From assembly GCA_022845955.1 (NCBI GenBank), contig AP025576.1:5270001-5334000 (forward strand): a DNA stretch of 64,000 bases. Reading direction: 5' to 3'. Under the pieces are notes generated by a model. The model did no database searches. It was given only the letters and a program-made list of their open reading frames with translations, and had not been told where the DNA came from. Each line of letters begins with the position of its first letter. The first letter of the stretch is position 1. Position numbers and translations under genes: made by a program. This document shows positions 1 through 8,940 of this stretch, piece by piece. The DNA is from Lachnospiraceae bacterium. Its GTDB lineage: Bacteria; Bacillota; Clostridia; Lachnospirales; Lachnospiraceae.

Positions 1-884
1 AGCTTATTCACAGTAAATACAAGGATAAATCCAATAACCGACTGAAACAGCCCCACTGCCGATGCATAACTGAACTGGAATTCCGTCAGACCTTTTGTAT
101 ATACATATGTAGGTATGATTTCTCCCGCTTCATAAACAGCTGAGTTAATTGTTGACATTACCTGTTCAAAGGAACCGGATACAATTGTCCCGCAGCTTAA
201 GATAAACATAACTATCATTGTGGAACGGATTCCCGGAAGAGTCACATGCCATATCTGTCTCAGCTTTGATGCCCCGTCTACCGTTGCCGCCTCGTAAAGT
301 TCCACCGAAATACCGGACAGGGCTGCTATGTAAATAATGGATCCCCAGCCTATTTCTTTCCAAATTTCACTGATTACCAGAAATGCCTTATACATTTTGG
401 GTGATGTAAGCAGCGCCACAGTGGGCAATCCCAGCATTTCCAGGAATTTATTGACAAGGCCGCTGTTCACGGAAAACAATCCAATCATAATTCCATATAC
501 CACAACCCATGACAGAAAATGGGGCAGGTAAATCAGCGATTGGGAAAGCTTCTTAAAAAGGGTCGGCTTCATCTCATTCAGACAAAGAGCCAGGAAAACC
601 GGTCCCGGAAAACAGAAAAATAATTTCATCAGATTAATTGCAAGTGTATTTTTCAATACGGTAAAAAACAATTTCTCATGAAAAAGGCGGCTGAAATTTT
701 CAAACCCAACCCAGGGGCTACCCAGTATTCCTTTACCCACGTTATAATCCTTAAAAGCAATTGTCAGATATCCCATAGGCAGATAACTCATAATCAGAAA
801 AAACAAAATACCGGGTGCAACCATAAGATACAGCTGCCAGTTTTTTGACATCTCCGCTTTCACACTTCTGCGTCCATGTTTCAT
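1..884 (-). CDS. LplB-type sugar ABC transporter permease (C-terminus outside window)
   Basis: My own translation of the minus strand gives 294 uninterrupted codons that run off the window edge. The protein starts MKHGRRSVKAEMSKNW and has about six hydrophobic segments. It contains the inner-membrane EAA loop typical of ABC permeases (EAATVDGASKLRQIWHVTLP), which docks the ATPase. The family is LplB/YteP, which imports oligosaccharides or uronic-acid sugars together with a second permease and a lipoprotein. No earlier in-frame ATG precedes the stop upstream, so ATG at 884 is the best start, although its AGAGGA box lies unusually close. The neighbouring RspA-like dehydratase suggests a sugar-acid substrate (inference). 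Confidence 0.9.
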   Translation of the reverse strand, partial: MKHGRRSVKAEMSKNWQLYLMVAPGILFFLIMSYLPMGYLTIAFKDYNVGKGILGSPWVGFENFSRLFHEKLFFTVLKNTLAINLMKLFFCFPGPVFLALCLNEMKPTLFKKLSQSLIYLPHFLSWVVVYGIMIGLFSVNSGLVNKFLEMLGLPTVALLTSPKMYKAFLVISEIWKEIGWGSIIYIAALSGISVELYEAATVDGASKLRQIWHVTLPGIRSTMIVMFILSCGTIVSGSFEQVMSTINSAVYEAGEIIPTYVYTKGLTEFQFSYASAVGLFQSVIGFILVFTVNK

Positions 885-960
885 TCCTCTTTTCCTGCAG
901 GCATGCAGCCTTCCTTTCTTTTTTGTTTTCGTTTGTTATTTTTATTTTTCGTTTTATATC

Positions 961-989
961 AATATATATTATATTATGCATTTTGTCAA
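961..989 (-). promoter_or_regulatory. sigma-A-type promoter of the LplB permease gene
   Basis: On the minus strand a perfect TTGACA (984-989) is followed after 17 bases by TATATT (961-966), about 77 bases before the permease start. The surroundings are very AT-rich. This suggests the transporter is transcribed from its own promoter and not only by read-through from the dehydratase. Confidence 0.65.
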
Positions 990-1087
990 TGTTTTCTATC
1001 ATATTATTTCATTTTACTTATCTATTCTTCTCTTTTTGCACAAAATATATTTTCGTTTTCTAATTTCTTTACGCATTTTATTCTCTG

Positions 1088-2293
1088 TCAGGGTCTGTGT
1101 ATCGTTCCGTCAGGCAGTCTTGTCTGTGTCCACGCTGTAATTTCGTCATTACATGGATACTGTTCCACCGCATGTTCATCAAAATCAATTCCCAATCCCG
1201 GCCTGTCATTTGCATAGACATACCCGTTCCTCAATTCGGGCGAGCCGGGAAATACGGTTTTCAGCACATCATTCATACCGGCCCATTCCTGTATCCCCAT
1301 ATTCAGGCTGGCCAAATCCAGATGGATATTAGCCGCATGGCCTACCGGCGATACATCTCCCGGCCCATGCCATGCCGTCCTCACCTCAAACTGTTCCGCA
1401 AAGACCGCCAGTTTCTTTGCCGGTGTAATTCCGCCTATCTGGCTGATGTGGCACCTCACAAAGTCAATCTGCCTCCCCGCGATCAATTCTCTCCATTCTG
1501 ACGGGTTGTTAAATAATTCCCCCACGGCCATGGGGACTGCACTCTGCCTTCGGATCTCCTTATACCACTGCCCCTGTTCGGGGCTGAGGGCATCCTCCAG
1601 AAAATAGAGGGAATACTTTTCCAGTTCCCGGGAGAAACGCAAAGCTTCGACAGGAGTCAGCCGTTCATGTACATCATGAAGCAGCTCGATGCTGTCCCCA
1701 AATTCTTCCCGCACCGCTTCAAACATTTTCAACGTTTCCCTGCAGTAACTATCCGGGTCAAAATAAATTCCGTCCAAAGCCCCCTCCGGTCTGTAAGCAA
1801 GAACCTGACGGCCGCCGTAACCTCCAAGCTGAACCCGGATATAACGGATCCCTTCCTTTTTCAGCCTTCTCACATTTTCCAGAACCTCCCCGATGGTCTC
1901 CCCCTCTGCATGGCAATACACCGGAACCGCCTCCCTGAACTTCCCGCCAAGCAGCTGATACACCGGCATATCCGCCATCTTCCCCTTAATATCCCATAAC
2001 GCCATATCCACGCCGGATATGGCGTTATTTCCAATTCCTCCGTTTCTCCAATATGCATTCTGGTTCATCAGCTGCCATAATTCCCCGATCCGTGAAGTAT
2101 CCCTGCCTATCAGCAATGGCCTGAGGTATTCCTCCACCACACAGGCCACCGCTTTATAACGGTACGAAAAAGTGGCGCAGCCCAGGCCATAAAGCCCGGG
2201 CACATCGGTTTCCACCTTTACCACCACCAGATTCAGGCCCGCAGAAGGAGCCAGACAGTATGCTTTTACATCGCATATTATTACTTTTTTCAT
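1088..2293 (-). CDS. RspA/ManD-family sugar-acid dehydratase (enolase superfamily)
   Basis: This 401-residue protein has the length and fold signature of the mannonate dehydratase group of the enolase superfamily. Such enzymes abstract a proton next to a carboxylate to dehydrate acid sugars such as D-mannonate or D-gluconate. Visible Mg ligands are Asp in LLHDVHERLT with the catalytic His two residues on, Glu in YFLEDALSP and Glu in VGELFNNP. The Arg/Tyr catalytic pair is likely in RVQLGGYGG. The start has AAAGGAG eight bases upstream. It lies upstream of an LplB permease on the same strand, consistent with uptake and breakdown of a sugar acid. The exact substrate cannot be read from sequence, and some family members have very low activity. 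Confidence 0.88.
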   Translation of the reverse strand: MKKVIICDVKAYCLAPSAGLNLVVVKVETDVPGLYGLGCATFSYRYKAVACVVEEYLRPLLIGRDTSRIGELWQLMNQNAYWRNGGIGNNAISGVDMALWDIKGKMADMPVYQLLGGKFREAVPVYCHAEGETIGEVLENVRRLKKEGIRYIRVQLGGYGGRQVLAYRPEGALDGIYFDPDSYCRETLKMFEAVREEFGDSIELLHDVHERLTPVEALRFSRELEKYSLYFLEDALSPEQGQWYKEIRRQSAVPMAVGELFNNPSEWRELIAGRQIDFVRCHISQIGGITPAKKLAVFAEQFEVRTAWHGPGDVSPVGHAANIHLDLASLNMGIQEWAGMNDVLKTVFPGSPELRNGYVYANDRPGLGIDFDEHAVEQYPCNDEITAWTQTRLPDGTIHRP

Positions 2294-2366
2294 TTTTTCT
2301 CCTTTGTTTTCTTTTTATTTAATTTTGCTTTATTTTATTTATTATTATTTATTTTTATTTATTATC

Positions 2367-2395
2367 ATTCTAGCATTGTGCTATTGTAAAGTCAA
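2367..2395 (-). promoter_or_regulatory. promoter of the RspA-like dehydratase
   Basis: Minus-strand TTGACT (2390-2395), a 17-base spacer and TAGAAT (2367-2372) lie about 75 bases before the ATG, followed by a long A/T-only leader. The rest of the 2294-2663 gap holds no convincing gene. Confidence 0.6.
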
Positions 2396-2663
2396 TATCA
2401 CATTTCTGGGTACAGATAAAAAAAGAACCGGTCAGCTTTCCATACTGATCAGTCCTTTTATCCCACTTTTCATTTCTCCGGCCTGTTTTCACCGTATTCT
2501 TACCTTGGCAGGCTGTCTGCTATATTTATAAACTCCATCACATGTCTTGACAGACCCCTGAATGTTTCAGCTTCGATATATATCTGTGCAGACCTTTCTG
2601 ATATTTGGAAATCATCCTCTGCAGTCTCCGTAAACAATTCTTCAAAAAAATACTTCTTTTTCT

Positions 2664-2855
2664 CTATCCATTGACCATCCACCGTCCATCTTTCTTAGAA
2701 CCTGCTCTTTCAATCATTCCCTGTTCTCTTAACCTACGTATTCGTTTCGTAATTGTAGTGGTTCCAACCCCAATCCTTTTACTGATTTCACTCACTTTAA
2801 CGCTGCTATTCTCCCTCATTATTCTAAGTATTTTTTCATCGTATATCCCCTTCTG
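2664..2855 (-). pseudogene. remnant of a protein with a C-terminal winged helix
   Basis: A 63-codon frame bounded upstream by an in-frame TAG encodes KGIYDEKILRIMREN followed by a complete winged-helix unit (VSEISKRIGVGTTTITKRI, then RLREQGMIERAGSKKDGRW). This is the typical C-terminal tail of larger ATP-binding/AlbA-type or Fic-type proteins, where it follows several hundred residues that are absent here. No proper start codon or ribosome site precedes it, so it is best read as a leftover 3' end. A stand-alone small DNA-binding protein starting at an internal ATG is possible but less likely. A 19-bp palindrome lies 18 bases upstream. Confidence 0.6.
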
Positions 2856-2873
2856 CTATTTTATTCAACGCAT

Positions 2874-2920
2874 AAAACACACTTTATTCAACGCGAAAAG
2901 TGTTGAATAAAGTGTGTTTT
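2874..2920. repeat. perfect 19-bp palindrome with TTATTCAAC motif
   Basis: Arms 2874-2892 and 2902-2920 are exact reverse complements around a 9-base loop. The TTATTCAAC motif in the arms occurs once more as a direct copy at about 2861. The site lies between the protease stop and the orphan winged helix. It could be a terminator for the protease transcript, but the run after the stem is only four T. It could also be an operator of the lost winged-helix gene. Confidence 0.75.
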
Positions 2921-2932
2921 GCAAAACAAAGT

Positions 2933-4747
2933 CTAAATCGGTAAACTATCACTTACACACAACGCCCCATACCCCGTCCTGTCATTGGGATAAGTCCTCT
3001 CCCCCCGCACATTCCTGGCTCCTCTGCGCAAAAAAGCCTTCAGCTTTTCCCCATACATATACGCATCGTTCCCTCTCACAATCCCCCATTCCATCATCAG
3101 CGCCGCCGCCCCCGTCACCAGCGGTGTGGCAAAAGAAGTGCCCGTATAGGACTCGTAGCCTCCCCCGGCCCTGGCTGCCACGATATTCACGCCCGGCGCC
3201 GCAATATCCGGTTTGGTATTGGGAAACCCCGGCATTTCCTCCAGACTCAGTACCCCTCTTCCGGAAAAGTCCGCGTAGGCATCATAAACCCCCTGAATCG
3301 CTCCCACGGTAATCAGCTTTCCCGCCGTGGATGGAATGGTAAGCGTCAGCTCCGGTGTAGGGGCAAAAAAACGGGTATCCTCGGACCGCACCGCCTGCCC
3401 CGGCAGATACAGCTGGTATTCACCGGTAAGGATATTGACCGGATCCAGCAGAAAAACCCATACCCCGGCATTGATATAAGTTTCCACGGGCAGGAAATCA
3501 AAATAAATCTCCTGGTTCACGGAATAGGGAGATGGCTCTCCCACAAAAATCAGGATCTGGGTCTGTTCGATGGTGAGCTGGGTTTTTCCGGGCTGATCCA
3601 TAGGGACTACCGCCTGTCGGCCGGAGGGCGCCTGAAGTATAATCCGAAAGCTGTCGGCAAAATTCTTCCACAGCTGGACGTTGATGGTCCTCTCATAATT
3701 GCCCACCGCCAGTTCCACGCTCTGCCTTCCCGCTGTCTGTCCCGTCCCGCCTCCGCCCGTCGTACGCCCTCCGGGAAGGCGGCCGGAGGCATGCCCCGCC
3801 GCGGCGCCTTCATTACCGCTTCCGGCGCAGATTACATTTTTCCATACCTCGGAAGCATTATCCAGAAAACGCTCCAGAAGGGAAGAGCCGTCATGGGCCC
3901 CATAGCTGTTTCCGAAGCTCAGGTTCACAGCCAGGGGCATTCCCAGCGCCTGTGCTTTCCCCAGCGCATACGAAAGCCCGCGCATCAGCTGTGTCGTCCG
4001 GGGATACGAACCGCTTCCCGCCTGCCCCAGCTTCACAATCAAAAGCGCGGCCCCGGGGGCCGCCCCCGTGTAGCGGGCATTGGTATTGCTGCCTGCCGCA
4101 ATGGCAGCCACGGCCGTTCCGTGTCCGGACACATCGATACTGGGAACCAGCCGGAAGCCTTCCTCTTCCCCTGCCTCCAATGCCTGGTTAATTTGTTCCT
4201 GTGTAAATTCCACCCCCAGGGAATATCCTTCCGGAGGATAAAAACCCCGTTCCGGATCCGGGATAAGAGACTGATCCCATAAATAAAGGATTCTGCTTCC
4301 CATACTGTTTCTGAAATCCGGCAGGGTATAGTCAATCCCGGAATCCAGCACCGCCACAATACATCCCCTGCCTGTCAGGTTTCCGTTTCCGGATGCCGGC
4401 CCATCCGCGTAAAAGGATCCCACAGGGGGAAAGCAGGACTGCTGCTTGGCGTCATAAACGCTGTAAAGCAAATCCTTCGGTTTTTCCACATATTCTATTT
4501 CATCCAATGCCGTCAGCGCGGGGATCAGGTTTTCCGGAATCGTGACAATCGCATATCCTGCAAGCAGAATCTCCACTTTGATCCCTTCGCTTTCCAGACG
4601 GCTTATGTCCCCATGGAATTTTACAATCAGCTCCCAGGTTTTATCCTCCCTGTCAAAGCCCACATTCAACGTCCGGGATTTCTCCCGTTCCTCCATAGAG
4701 GAATCAAGGCTCAGATTTAAAATATTCTCCAGCTTCTGTGAATTCAT
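2933..4747 (-). CDS. subtilisin-like serine protease (S8, Csp-like)
   Basis: This is a 604-residue S8 peptidase. After a propeptide-like N-terminus of about 100 residues come the catalytic Asp in VAVLDSGIDYTLPDF, His in DVSGHGTAVAAIAAG and Ser in YTGTSFATPLVTGAAAL. An insertion of about 150 residues separates the His and Ser parts, as in clostridial CspB-type proteases that process germination enzymes. No signal peptide is seen, which also fits the Csp group. An upstream in-frame extension to 5050 overlaps the next gene and lacks a ribosome site. GGGGAG lies seven bases before ATG 4747, so I chose that start. The substrate is unknown; a role in spore germination is inference. Confidence 0.9.
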   Translation of the reverse strand: MNSQKLENILNLSLDSSMEEREKSRTLNVGFDREDKTWELIVKFHGDISRLESEGIKVEILLAGYAIVTIPENLIPALTALDEIEYVEKPKDLLYSVYDAKQQSCFPPVGSFYADGPASGNGNLTGRGCIVAVLDSGIDYTLPDFRNSMGSRILYLWDQSLIPDPERGFYPPEGYSLGVEFTQEQINQALEAGEEEGFRLVPSIDVSGHGTAVAAIAAGSNTNARYTGAAPGAALLIVKLGQAGSGSYPRTTQLMRGLSYALGKAQALGMPLAVNLSFGNSYGAHDGSSLLERFLDNASEVWKNVICAGSGNEGAAAGHASGRLPGGRTTGGGGTGQTAGRQSVELAVGNYERTINVQLWKNFADSFRIILQAPSGRQAVVPMDQPGKTQLTIEQTQILIFVGEPSPYSVNQEIYFDFLPVETYINAGVWVFLLDPVNILTGEYQLYLPGQAVRSEDTRFFAPTPELTLTIPSTAGKLITVGAIQGVYDAYADFSGRGVLSLEEMPGFPNTKPDIAAPGVNIVAARAGGGYESYTGTSFATPLVTGAAALMMEWGIVRGNDAYMYGEKLKAFLRRGARNVRGERTYPNDRTGYGALCVSDSLPI

Positions 4748-4917
4748 GACAGCTCTCCCCTGACACCGGAGCAGGCCGCCGGCACAGGCAGATACTGCAA
4801 TATCTGCCTGCCCGCAGACTCCGCCTGCAATGATCTTACTCCTAGGGTATGAGCCGTTTGCCGTATGTTTCCTGTTTTTTACAGGCGGACAGCCGGACCG
4901 GCTTCCCGGCACAGGAG

Positions 4918-5472
4918 TTATTCCGGCATGCTTTCTATGATGCTCCCTCCATGTTCCTTCAGCCACTTTCTCCGTTCCCTGTAATCGGGCAGGATCTTTT
5001 CCACCTCCGCCCAGAAACGTGCCGAATGATTCATTTCCTTCCGATGGCATAATTCATGCACCACCACATAGTCCCGGACGGTTTCCGGCGTCAGCATAAG
5101 AAGGCAGTTGAAATTCAGGTTCCCTTTTGCCGAACAGCTTCCCCATCTGCTTTTCTGGTTCCGGATCGTAATCCGGCCATAGGTTACGCCTATCTTTTCT
5201 GCATACAGGGCAGCCCTGGCGGGAAGCTCCTCCAGCGCCTGATCCGCCAGCTTCCGGATATCATCCATGGACAGTTTTGCCTGTTCCCCACGTTCTTTTT
5301 GTCTTTCCGTTACTTTGCGGAGGCTCTCTTCGATCCAGGAGGATTTCTCGTTGATAAAACGCCTGATTGTTGCTTCAGGCATCCGGCAGGGCGCGCGGAC
5401 AATCACCTTTGCATCCGGCGTTACCTCCAGCGTCATTGTTTTCCGGTTACTTCTCCGTATTTCTATATTCAT
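4918..5472 (-). CDS. YgjP/DUF45-type zinc metallopeptidase
   Basis: The 184-residue protein carries the HExxH zinc motif as VVHELCHRKEMNHSARFW, with the third ligand region downstream, and ends in a conserved KWLKEHG-like helix. The central NQKSRWGSCSAKGNLNFN stretch is diagnostic of the YgjP (M48-like, SprT-related) family. These cytoplasmic proteins are common in bacteria and often sit near restriction genes, but their substrate is not established. AGAGGA precedes ATG 5472. Its stop lies 170 bases upstream of the protease start, so co-transcription is possible. Confidence 0.9.
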   Translation of the reverse strand: MNIEIRRSNRKTMTLEVTPDAKVIVRAPCRMPEATIRRFINEKSSWIEESLRKVTERQKERGEQAKLSMDDIRKLADQALEELPARAALYAEKIGVTYGRITIRNQKSRWGSCSAKGNLNFNCLLMLTPETVRDYVVVHELCHRKEMNHSARFWAEVEKILPDYRERRKWLKEHGGSIIESMPE

Positions 5473-5683
5473 GCTGCGTTCCTCTTATCTGCCTGGTAAA
5501 TGGTTCTGTTTTCTGTAGTGTAACGGATTTTTCCCCCGTATTCAATACCATCTGAATAACATCCCTCTGCAGGAAGGCCGTTTGAACGGTTACCCGCAGC
5601 ACTTTTTTCAGGGCAAATGAGAAGAATCTTCTTAGGAATCCCGGTTCCCGGGACAGAACCCCCCCCCCGATTTCCGATTATAC

Positions 5684-5957
5684 ACTCAAACTTCGCAGGA
5701 GCAAAATGGCCTTCCGCCCGCTGGCAGAGCGGTGTCCCCGGGACGGAAAAGGAATATTCACCAGATCCTTTCGAATTACTTTAGTAATTTACCATGGAGA
5801 TGAGACCGGTCAAGTGTGTCAGCCTCATCTGACACACTTGACGCCTTCGGGCTCATCGGAATATCCGGCCTGATGGACTGGCGAATATCCTTTTCCGTCC
5901 CGGGGACACCGCTCTGCCAGCGGGCGGAAGGCCATTTTGCTCCTGCGAAGTTTGAGT
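5684..5957. repeat. long inverted-repeat element, 70-bp perfect arms
   Basis: Arms 5684-5753 and 5888-5957 are perfect reverse complements over 70 bases; after a one-base indel pairing continues for five more. The 134-base centre holds a second hairpin, 14-bp arms at 5809-5822 and 5829-5842, itself flanked by GATGAG/CTCATC. A run of nine or more C precedes the left arm. No coding frame spans it. It fills most of the 650-base gap 5473-6122 and could be a non-autonomous mobile element or a very stable RNA hairpin. Confidence 0.85.
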
Positions 5958-5970
5958 TATACATAGAAAC

Positions 5971-5993
5971 AGCACCGCTCTGAAAGCGGTGCT
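5971..5993 (-). terminator. hairpin AGCACCGCT/AGCGGTGCT
   Basis: A nine-base perfect stem (5971-5979 with 5985-5993) is followed on the minus strand by GTTTCTAT. It lies 130 bases beyond the phosphoribosyltransferase stop and may be a weak terminator. Confidence 0.45.
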
Positions 5994-6056
5994 GGATGAC
6001 TGGAGGAAACCATATATTTATAAGTCCGTAACGATTCCATACCTTCACAGTCACTG

Positions 6057-6096
6057 CAAAAATCCATCCCCAATCGCCTCCGGCATGGGATTTTTG
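6057..6096 (-). terminator. possible terminator of the phosphoribosyltransferase gene
   Basis: CAAAAATCC (6057-6065) pairs with GGATTTTTG (6088-6096). On the minus strand this gives a stem starting with A residues and ending in T residues, 27 bases after the stop. Confidence 0.4.
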
Positions 6097-6122
6097 TACT
6101 CTTGCACTTTCTTACGGTATGC

Positions 6123-6764
6123 CTACAGCTTGGAATATCCATACCCATTTACCATGGCGTCCAGCTTTTGCTTCGCCTTGCACATGGGACAGTTGTGAAC
6201 CTCATATGCCTGGTACCCGGGGATGTCGCTGGTATCGAACATCGCGTCCACCCGCATGCCGTTAATTGACTTCACCGCGCTGAACACGGAACAGATCCCC
6301 TGTACCCTGCCGCCATAATATTCGATACATTCCAGGCTTCTGCGCATGGTCATGCCGGTCGTGGTAGTAGCCAGCAGCAGTAAAACATTCTTCCCCTGGA
6401 TGGCCCCCACCAGGTTATCGCGGAAAATCATCTGGTTATTCATATTAAATTCCGGAGTTACCACATAAACCGTATTATGCATATTCATGGAAGGAAAATT
6501 CCCCACTTCCAGCTCTTCCGCTATATATGCGCCGATAACCTCACAGCCGTCCAGACATACGATGGTATCTACCACAGTCTCTATCGGCAGTCTCTGCACA
6601 AATGCCTTTCCCACCGCAGCCGCCTCACTGCGCCGGGTTTTCAGCCCCGTCATGTCCACATAATAATTGATATGGGAATGACTCGTTGCAAAATGTCCGG
6701 GTATCGCCCTCAGAATAATATTGCTTCCGGCTTTAGAATAAAACTTCATCACCTTATTTTCCAT
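6123..6764 (-). CDS. orotate phosphoribosyltransferase-like protein
   Basis: The 213-residue product resembles type I phosphoribosyltransferases of the orotate PRTase group, which join a base to PRPP. A core strand pattern (VDTIVCLDGCEVIGAYIA) and a PRPP-loop-like segment (LLLLATTTTGMTMRRSLE) are visible. The usual two acidic residues before the TTG loop are replaced by Ala-Thr, so PRPP binding may differ. A C-terminal NCPMCKAKQKL pair of cysteines suggests a small metal or redox site not found in PyrE. ATG 6764 is preferred over the upstream ATG because GGAGAAGG lies just before it. It has no pyrimidine genes next to it, so the substrate is uncertain. Confidence 0.72.
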   Translation of the reverse strand: MENKVMKFYSKAGSNIILRAIPGHFATSHSHINYYVDMTGLKTRRSEAAAVGKAFVQRLPIETVVDTIVCLDGCEVIGAYIAEELEVGNFPSMNMHNTVYVVTPEFNMNNQMIFRDNLVGAIQGKNVLLLLATTTTGMTMRRSLECIEYYGGRVQGICSVFSAVKSINGMRVDAMFDTSDIPGYQAYEVHNCPMCKAKQKLDAMVNGYGYSKL

Positions 6765-7061
6765 GCCTTCTCCTTCCCTGGAAGATATCATCTCTTCCAT
6801 GCGCCAAATGCATTTCCCGTTTTGTACCTGAAGCCGCTTTTCCCAGAAACCGATTTTTCCGAAACTTTGACTTCAAATCATGTATTTATTATAAATGCCT
6901 TGGGAGTATTTTACAAGTTATTCCTCCTTATTCATAATTTTACAGTCATTATACACAAATTTCCACCTGTGTTTTTATCACATTCCTCCATTCCTTTGCC
7001 AGGATAACCACTGCGCCCGGATGCGGAAGAATTCCGCGATGGCTGCTGCTTCCGTCGTCCT

Positions 7062-8876
7062 TTAATCTTTCATACGCACCGGATCCCCTTCTGCGATTTC
7101 CCGGTCCGCCGCAGAGATAATCCGGCTGTTTTGATCTATCACCCCTTCTGCCAGGGCCGCGTATCTGTCATTTTTATCCAGCACATCCACCATCATTTTT
7201 TCCGCCGTCAGCTCCATCCCCAGGAAACCGCTCCTTTCCCCCAGCACATATACATAATTCCTTTGGTTTTCATCTATATGGAGCGCATCCACAGGTATAC
7301 ACAGATTATACATCTCCGACTGCTGTGTAAGCCGGAATGTCCCGCTCTGTCCAATGGTTCCTGTCCCCTCCGGCAGCGTCACCAGTGCTGAAAAACTGCC
7401 GGGGCTTGTTTCTATTTCCGTCAGATAATCAACCGTTGCCTTAATGGTACTGCTGCTGCCGGCAAGCGTTATCTGTGCTTGTGCTCCCAGATTTACATAT
7501 TTCTTGTCTTCCTTCTGCAGAATCACTTCAAACTGCAGGGGCTTTCCCGTATCCGCCAGAACCACCGAAGCGCCGGACGAAGTTTCCTCCCCTGCTGCCA
7601 CCCCCACACGGGTAATCACACCGGAAGCTTCTGCCGGCACCAGCCCTTTCTGTGCCAAAAGCTCCTGCAGTCTTTCCAGCTCCTCTCCTGCCGTTTCCAA
7701 ATCCAGCCGGTAAAGTCCCAGCGTGGAATCTGCCTGCTCCGGCCGCATACTATCCTCCAGGTTCCTCTGTGCGTCCTTCACCGCCTTTTCCTTTGCATCC
7801 TCCGCATCTTCCAAAGCCCGTTCCGCCGCCTGCACCTTATCCTCCAGACTCTTCCGGGTGCTCATCCAGTTCTCCCACGCCGCATCCTCAGCCGTATAGT
7901 CCGGTTCCTTCACCGCATTCCCCTGAATCTCTCCCAACTGCGCAGCGGCATCCTCCTGATCCCATCCGGCCTGGGACAGCTCCTTTTTTACCCGGGCAAG
8001 CGCTTCTTCCTTCTGTACCAGCTGCGCTTTCAGAGCCTCCAGCTCTCCGTCACTGCCGGAATTTCCCGCATCGCCCGGGCTGTTACCGCTCACCGTCCCG
8101 TCTTCTCCCTCCTTACCGTTTTCTCCGTCCGCACTTTCTTTTCCGCTGCCTTCTCCTTTCTTTTCCGCCTCCGCAATTTTTTCCTTCAGCGCCGCAATCT
8201 CACTCTCCAGACTTTCCTTCTGCCGCTGCAGATCCTTAACCTTCTCCGACATGCTTTTTTCCTTTTGCCCGCCTTCCGCAAGCCTGTCCTTCCATGCCTG
8301 ATAGGCTTCTTCCTGGCGCTTACGCTCTTCCTCCGATGTATTTTCCATATTCTTATTTACATGCTCCTGCAGCTGTGCCCCGGCCGCCGCCACGTCCTGG
8401 ACAGCCCGCTGCAGGGCCTTATCTGCCTGCTCCTGTGCCCAAACCGCATCTTCCCCGGCCCGGTTCATTTCCGTATTCTTTTCTTCTCCCGCCAAAGCCA
8501 GATTTCCCTGAACCGTAGCGATTTGCAGCTCCAGCTTTTCTATCTCCCTTTGCTTTTCCCGTATCTTCTCCTCCAGGAAATCCAGATCCAATGCGAACAG
8601 CTGGCTTCCCGCCTCCACACGATCCCCCGGAATCACAAACACCTCCTGCACCCGCAGCCCTTCCGCCACATTTACCGCCAACTCCCTGCTCTGTTTCACA
8701 TTCCCCGTTACCTCCACCGCATGCTCCACAGACAACCGTTCCGGTTCCTCCGCCGTCACCCTGGCCAGCCCCTGTGCATATATCCCCCTGGACACCAAAG
8801 TCAATACCAGCATCCCTCCCAAAAATACCCCGAATCCCTTCAGGACCTTCTTCCTCTTATCCACTTCCATCAACAT
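7062..8876 (-). CDS. HlyD-family membrane-fusion/adaptor protein with long coiled coils
   Basis: The 604-residue protein has one N-terminal membrane helix (VLKGFGVFLGGMLVLTLVS) and a first half-lipoyl segment (VFVIPGDRVEAGSQLFALD). About 250 residues of heptad-rich coiled coil follow, interrupted by a Gly/Ser/Asp-rich linker (GKESADGENGKEGEDGTVSG). Then come the second lipoyl half (EASGVITRVGVAAGEETSSG) and beta-barrel parts. Adaptors of this type link a membrane pump to the exterior. Here no MacB/FtsX-type pump is present; the gene is last in a run after two sugar-type permeases, 64 bases downstream of the second. AGGAG lies nine bases before the start. Confidence 0.87.
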   Translation of the reverse strand: MLMEVDKRKKVLKGFGVFLGGMLVLTLVSRGIYAQGLARVTAEEPERLSVEHAVEVTGNVKQSRELAVNVAEGLRVQEVFVIPGDRVEAGSQLFALDLDFLEEKIREKQREIEKLELQIATVQGNLALAGEEKNTEMNRAGEDAVWAQEQADKALQRAVQDVAAAGAQLQEHVNKNMENTSEEERKRQEEAYQAWKDRLAEGGQKEKSMSEKVKDLQRQKESLESEIAALKEKIAEAEKKGEGSGKESADGENGKEGEDGTVSGNSPGDAGNSGSDGELEALKAQLVQKEEALARVKKELSQAGWDQEDAAAQLGEIQGNAVKEPDYTAEDAAWENWMSTRKSLEDKVQAAERALEDAEDAKEKAVKDAQRNLEDSMRPEQADSTLGLYRLDLETAGEELERLQELLAQKGLVPAEASGVITRVGVAAGEETSSGASVVLADTGKPLQFEVILQKEDKKYVNLGAQAQITLAGSSSTIKATVDYLTEIETSPGSFSALVTLPEGTGTIGQSGTFRLTQQSEMYNLCIPVDALHIDENQRNYVYVLGERSGFLGMELTAEKMMVDVLDKNDRYAALAEGVIDQNSRIISAADREIAEGDPVRMKD

Positions 8877-8940
8877 AATCCCATTCTCCTCGTATTCCGG
8901 CCTTATACGTAACCATTGCCCTTTCGTAACTGTCTGCCTT

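Noticed and set aside
2500..2682. 60-residue minus-strand frame beginning GTG
   Set aside because: Overlaps the winged-helix remnant in another frame with no similarity to a known family and no ribosome site.
4748..5050. N-terminal extension of the subtilase
   Set aside because: It overlaps the metallopeptidase gene and lacks a ribosome site; GGGGAG before ATG 4747 marks the true start.
7479..8912. 477-residue open frame on the plus strand
   Set aside because: It is antisense to the HlyD gene, is Leu/Pro/His-rich and has no ribosome site; a shadow of the coiled-coil coding sequence.
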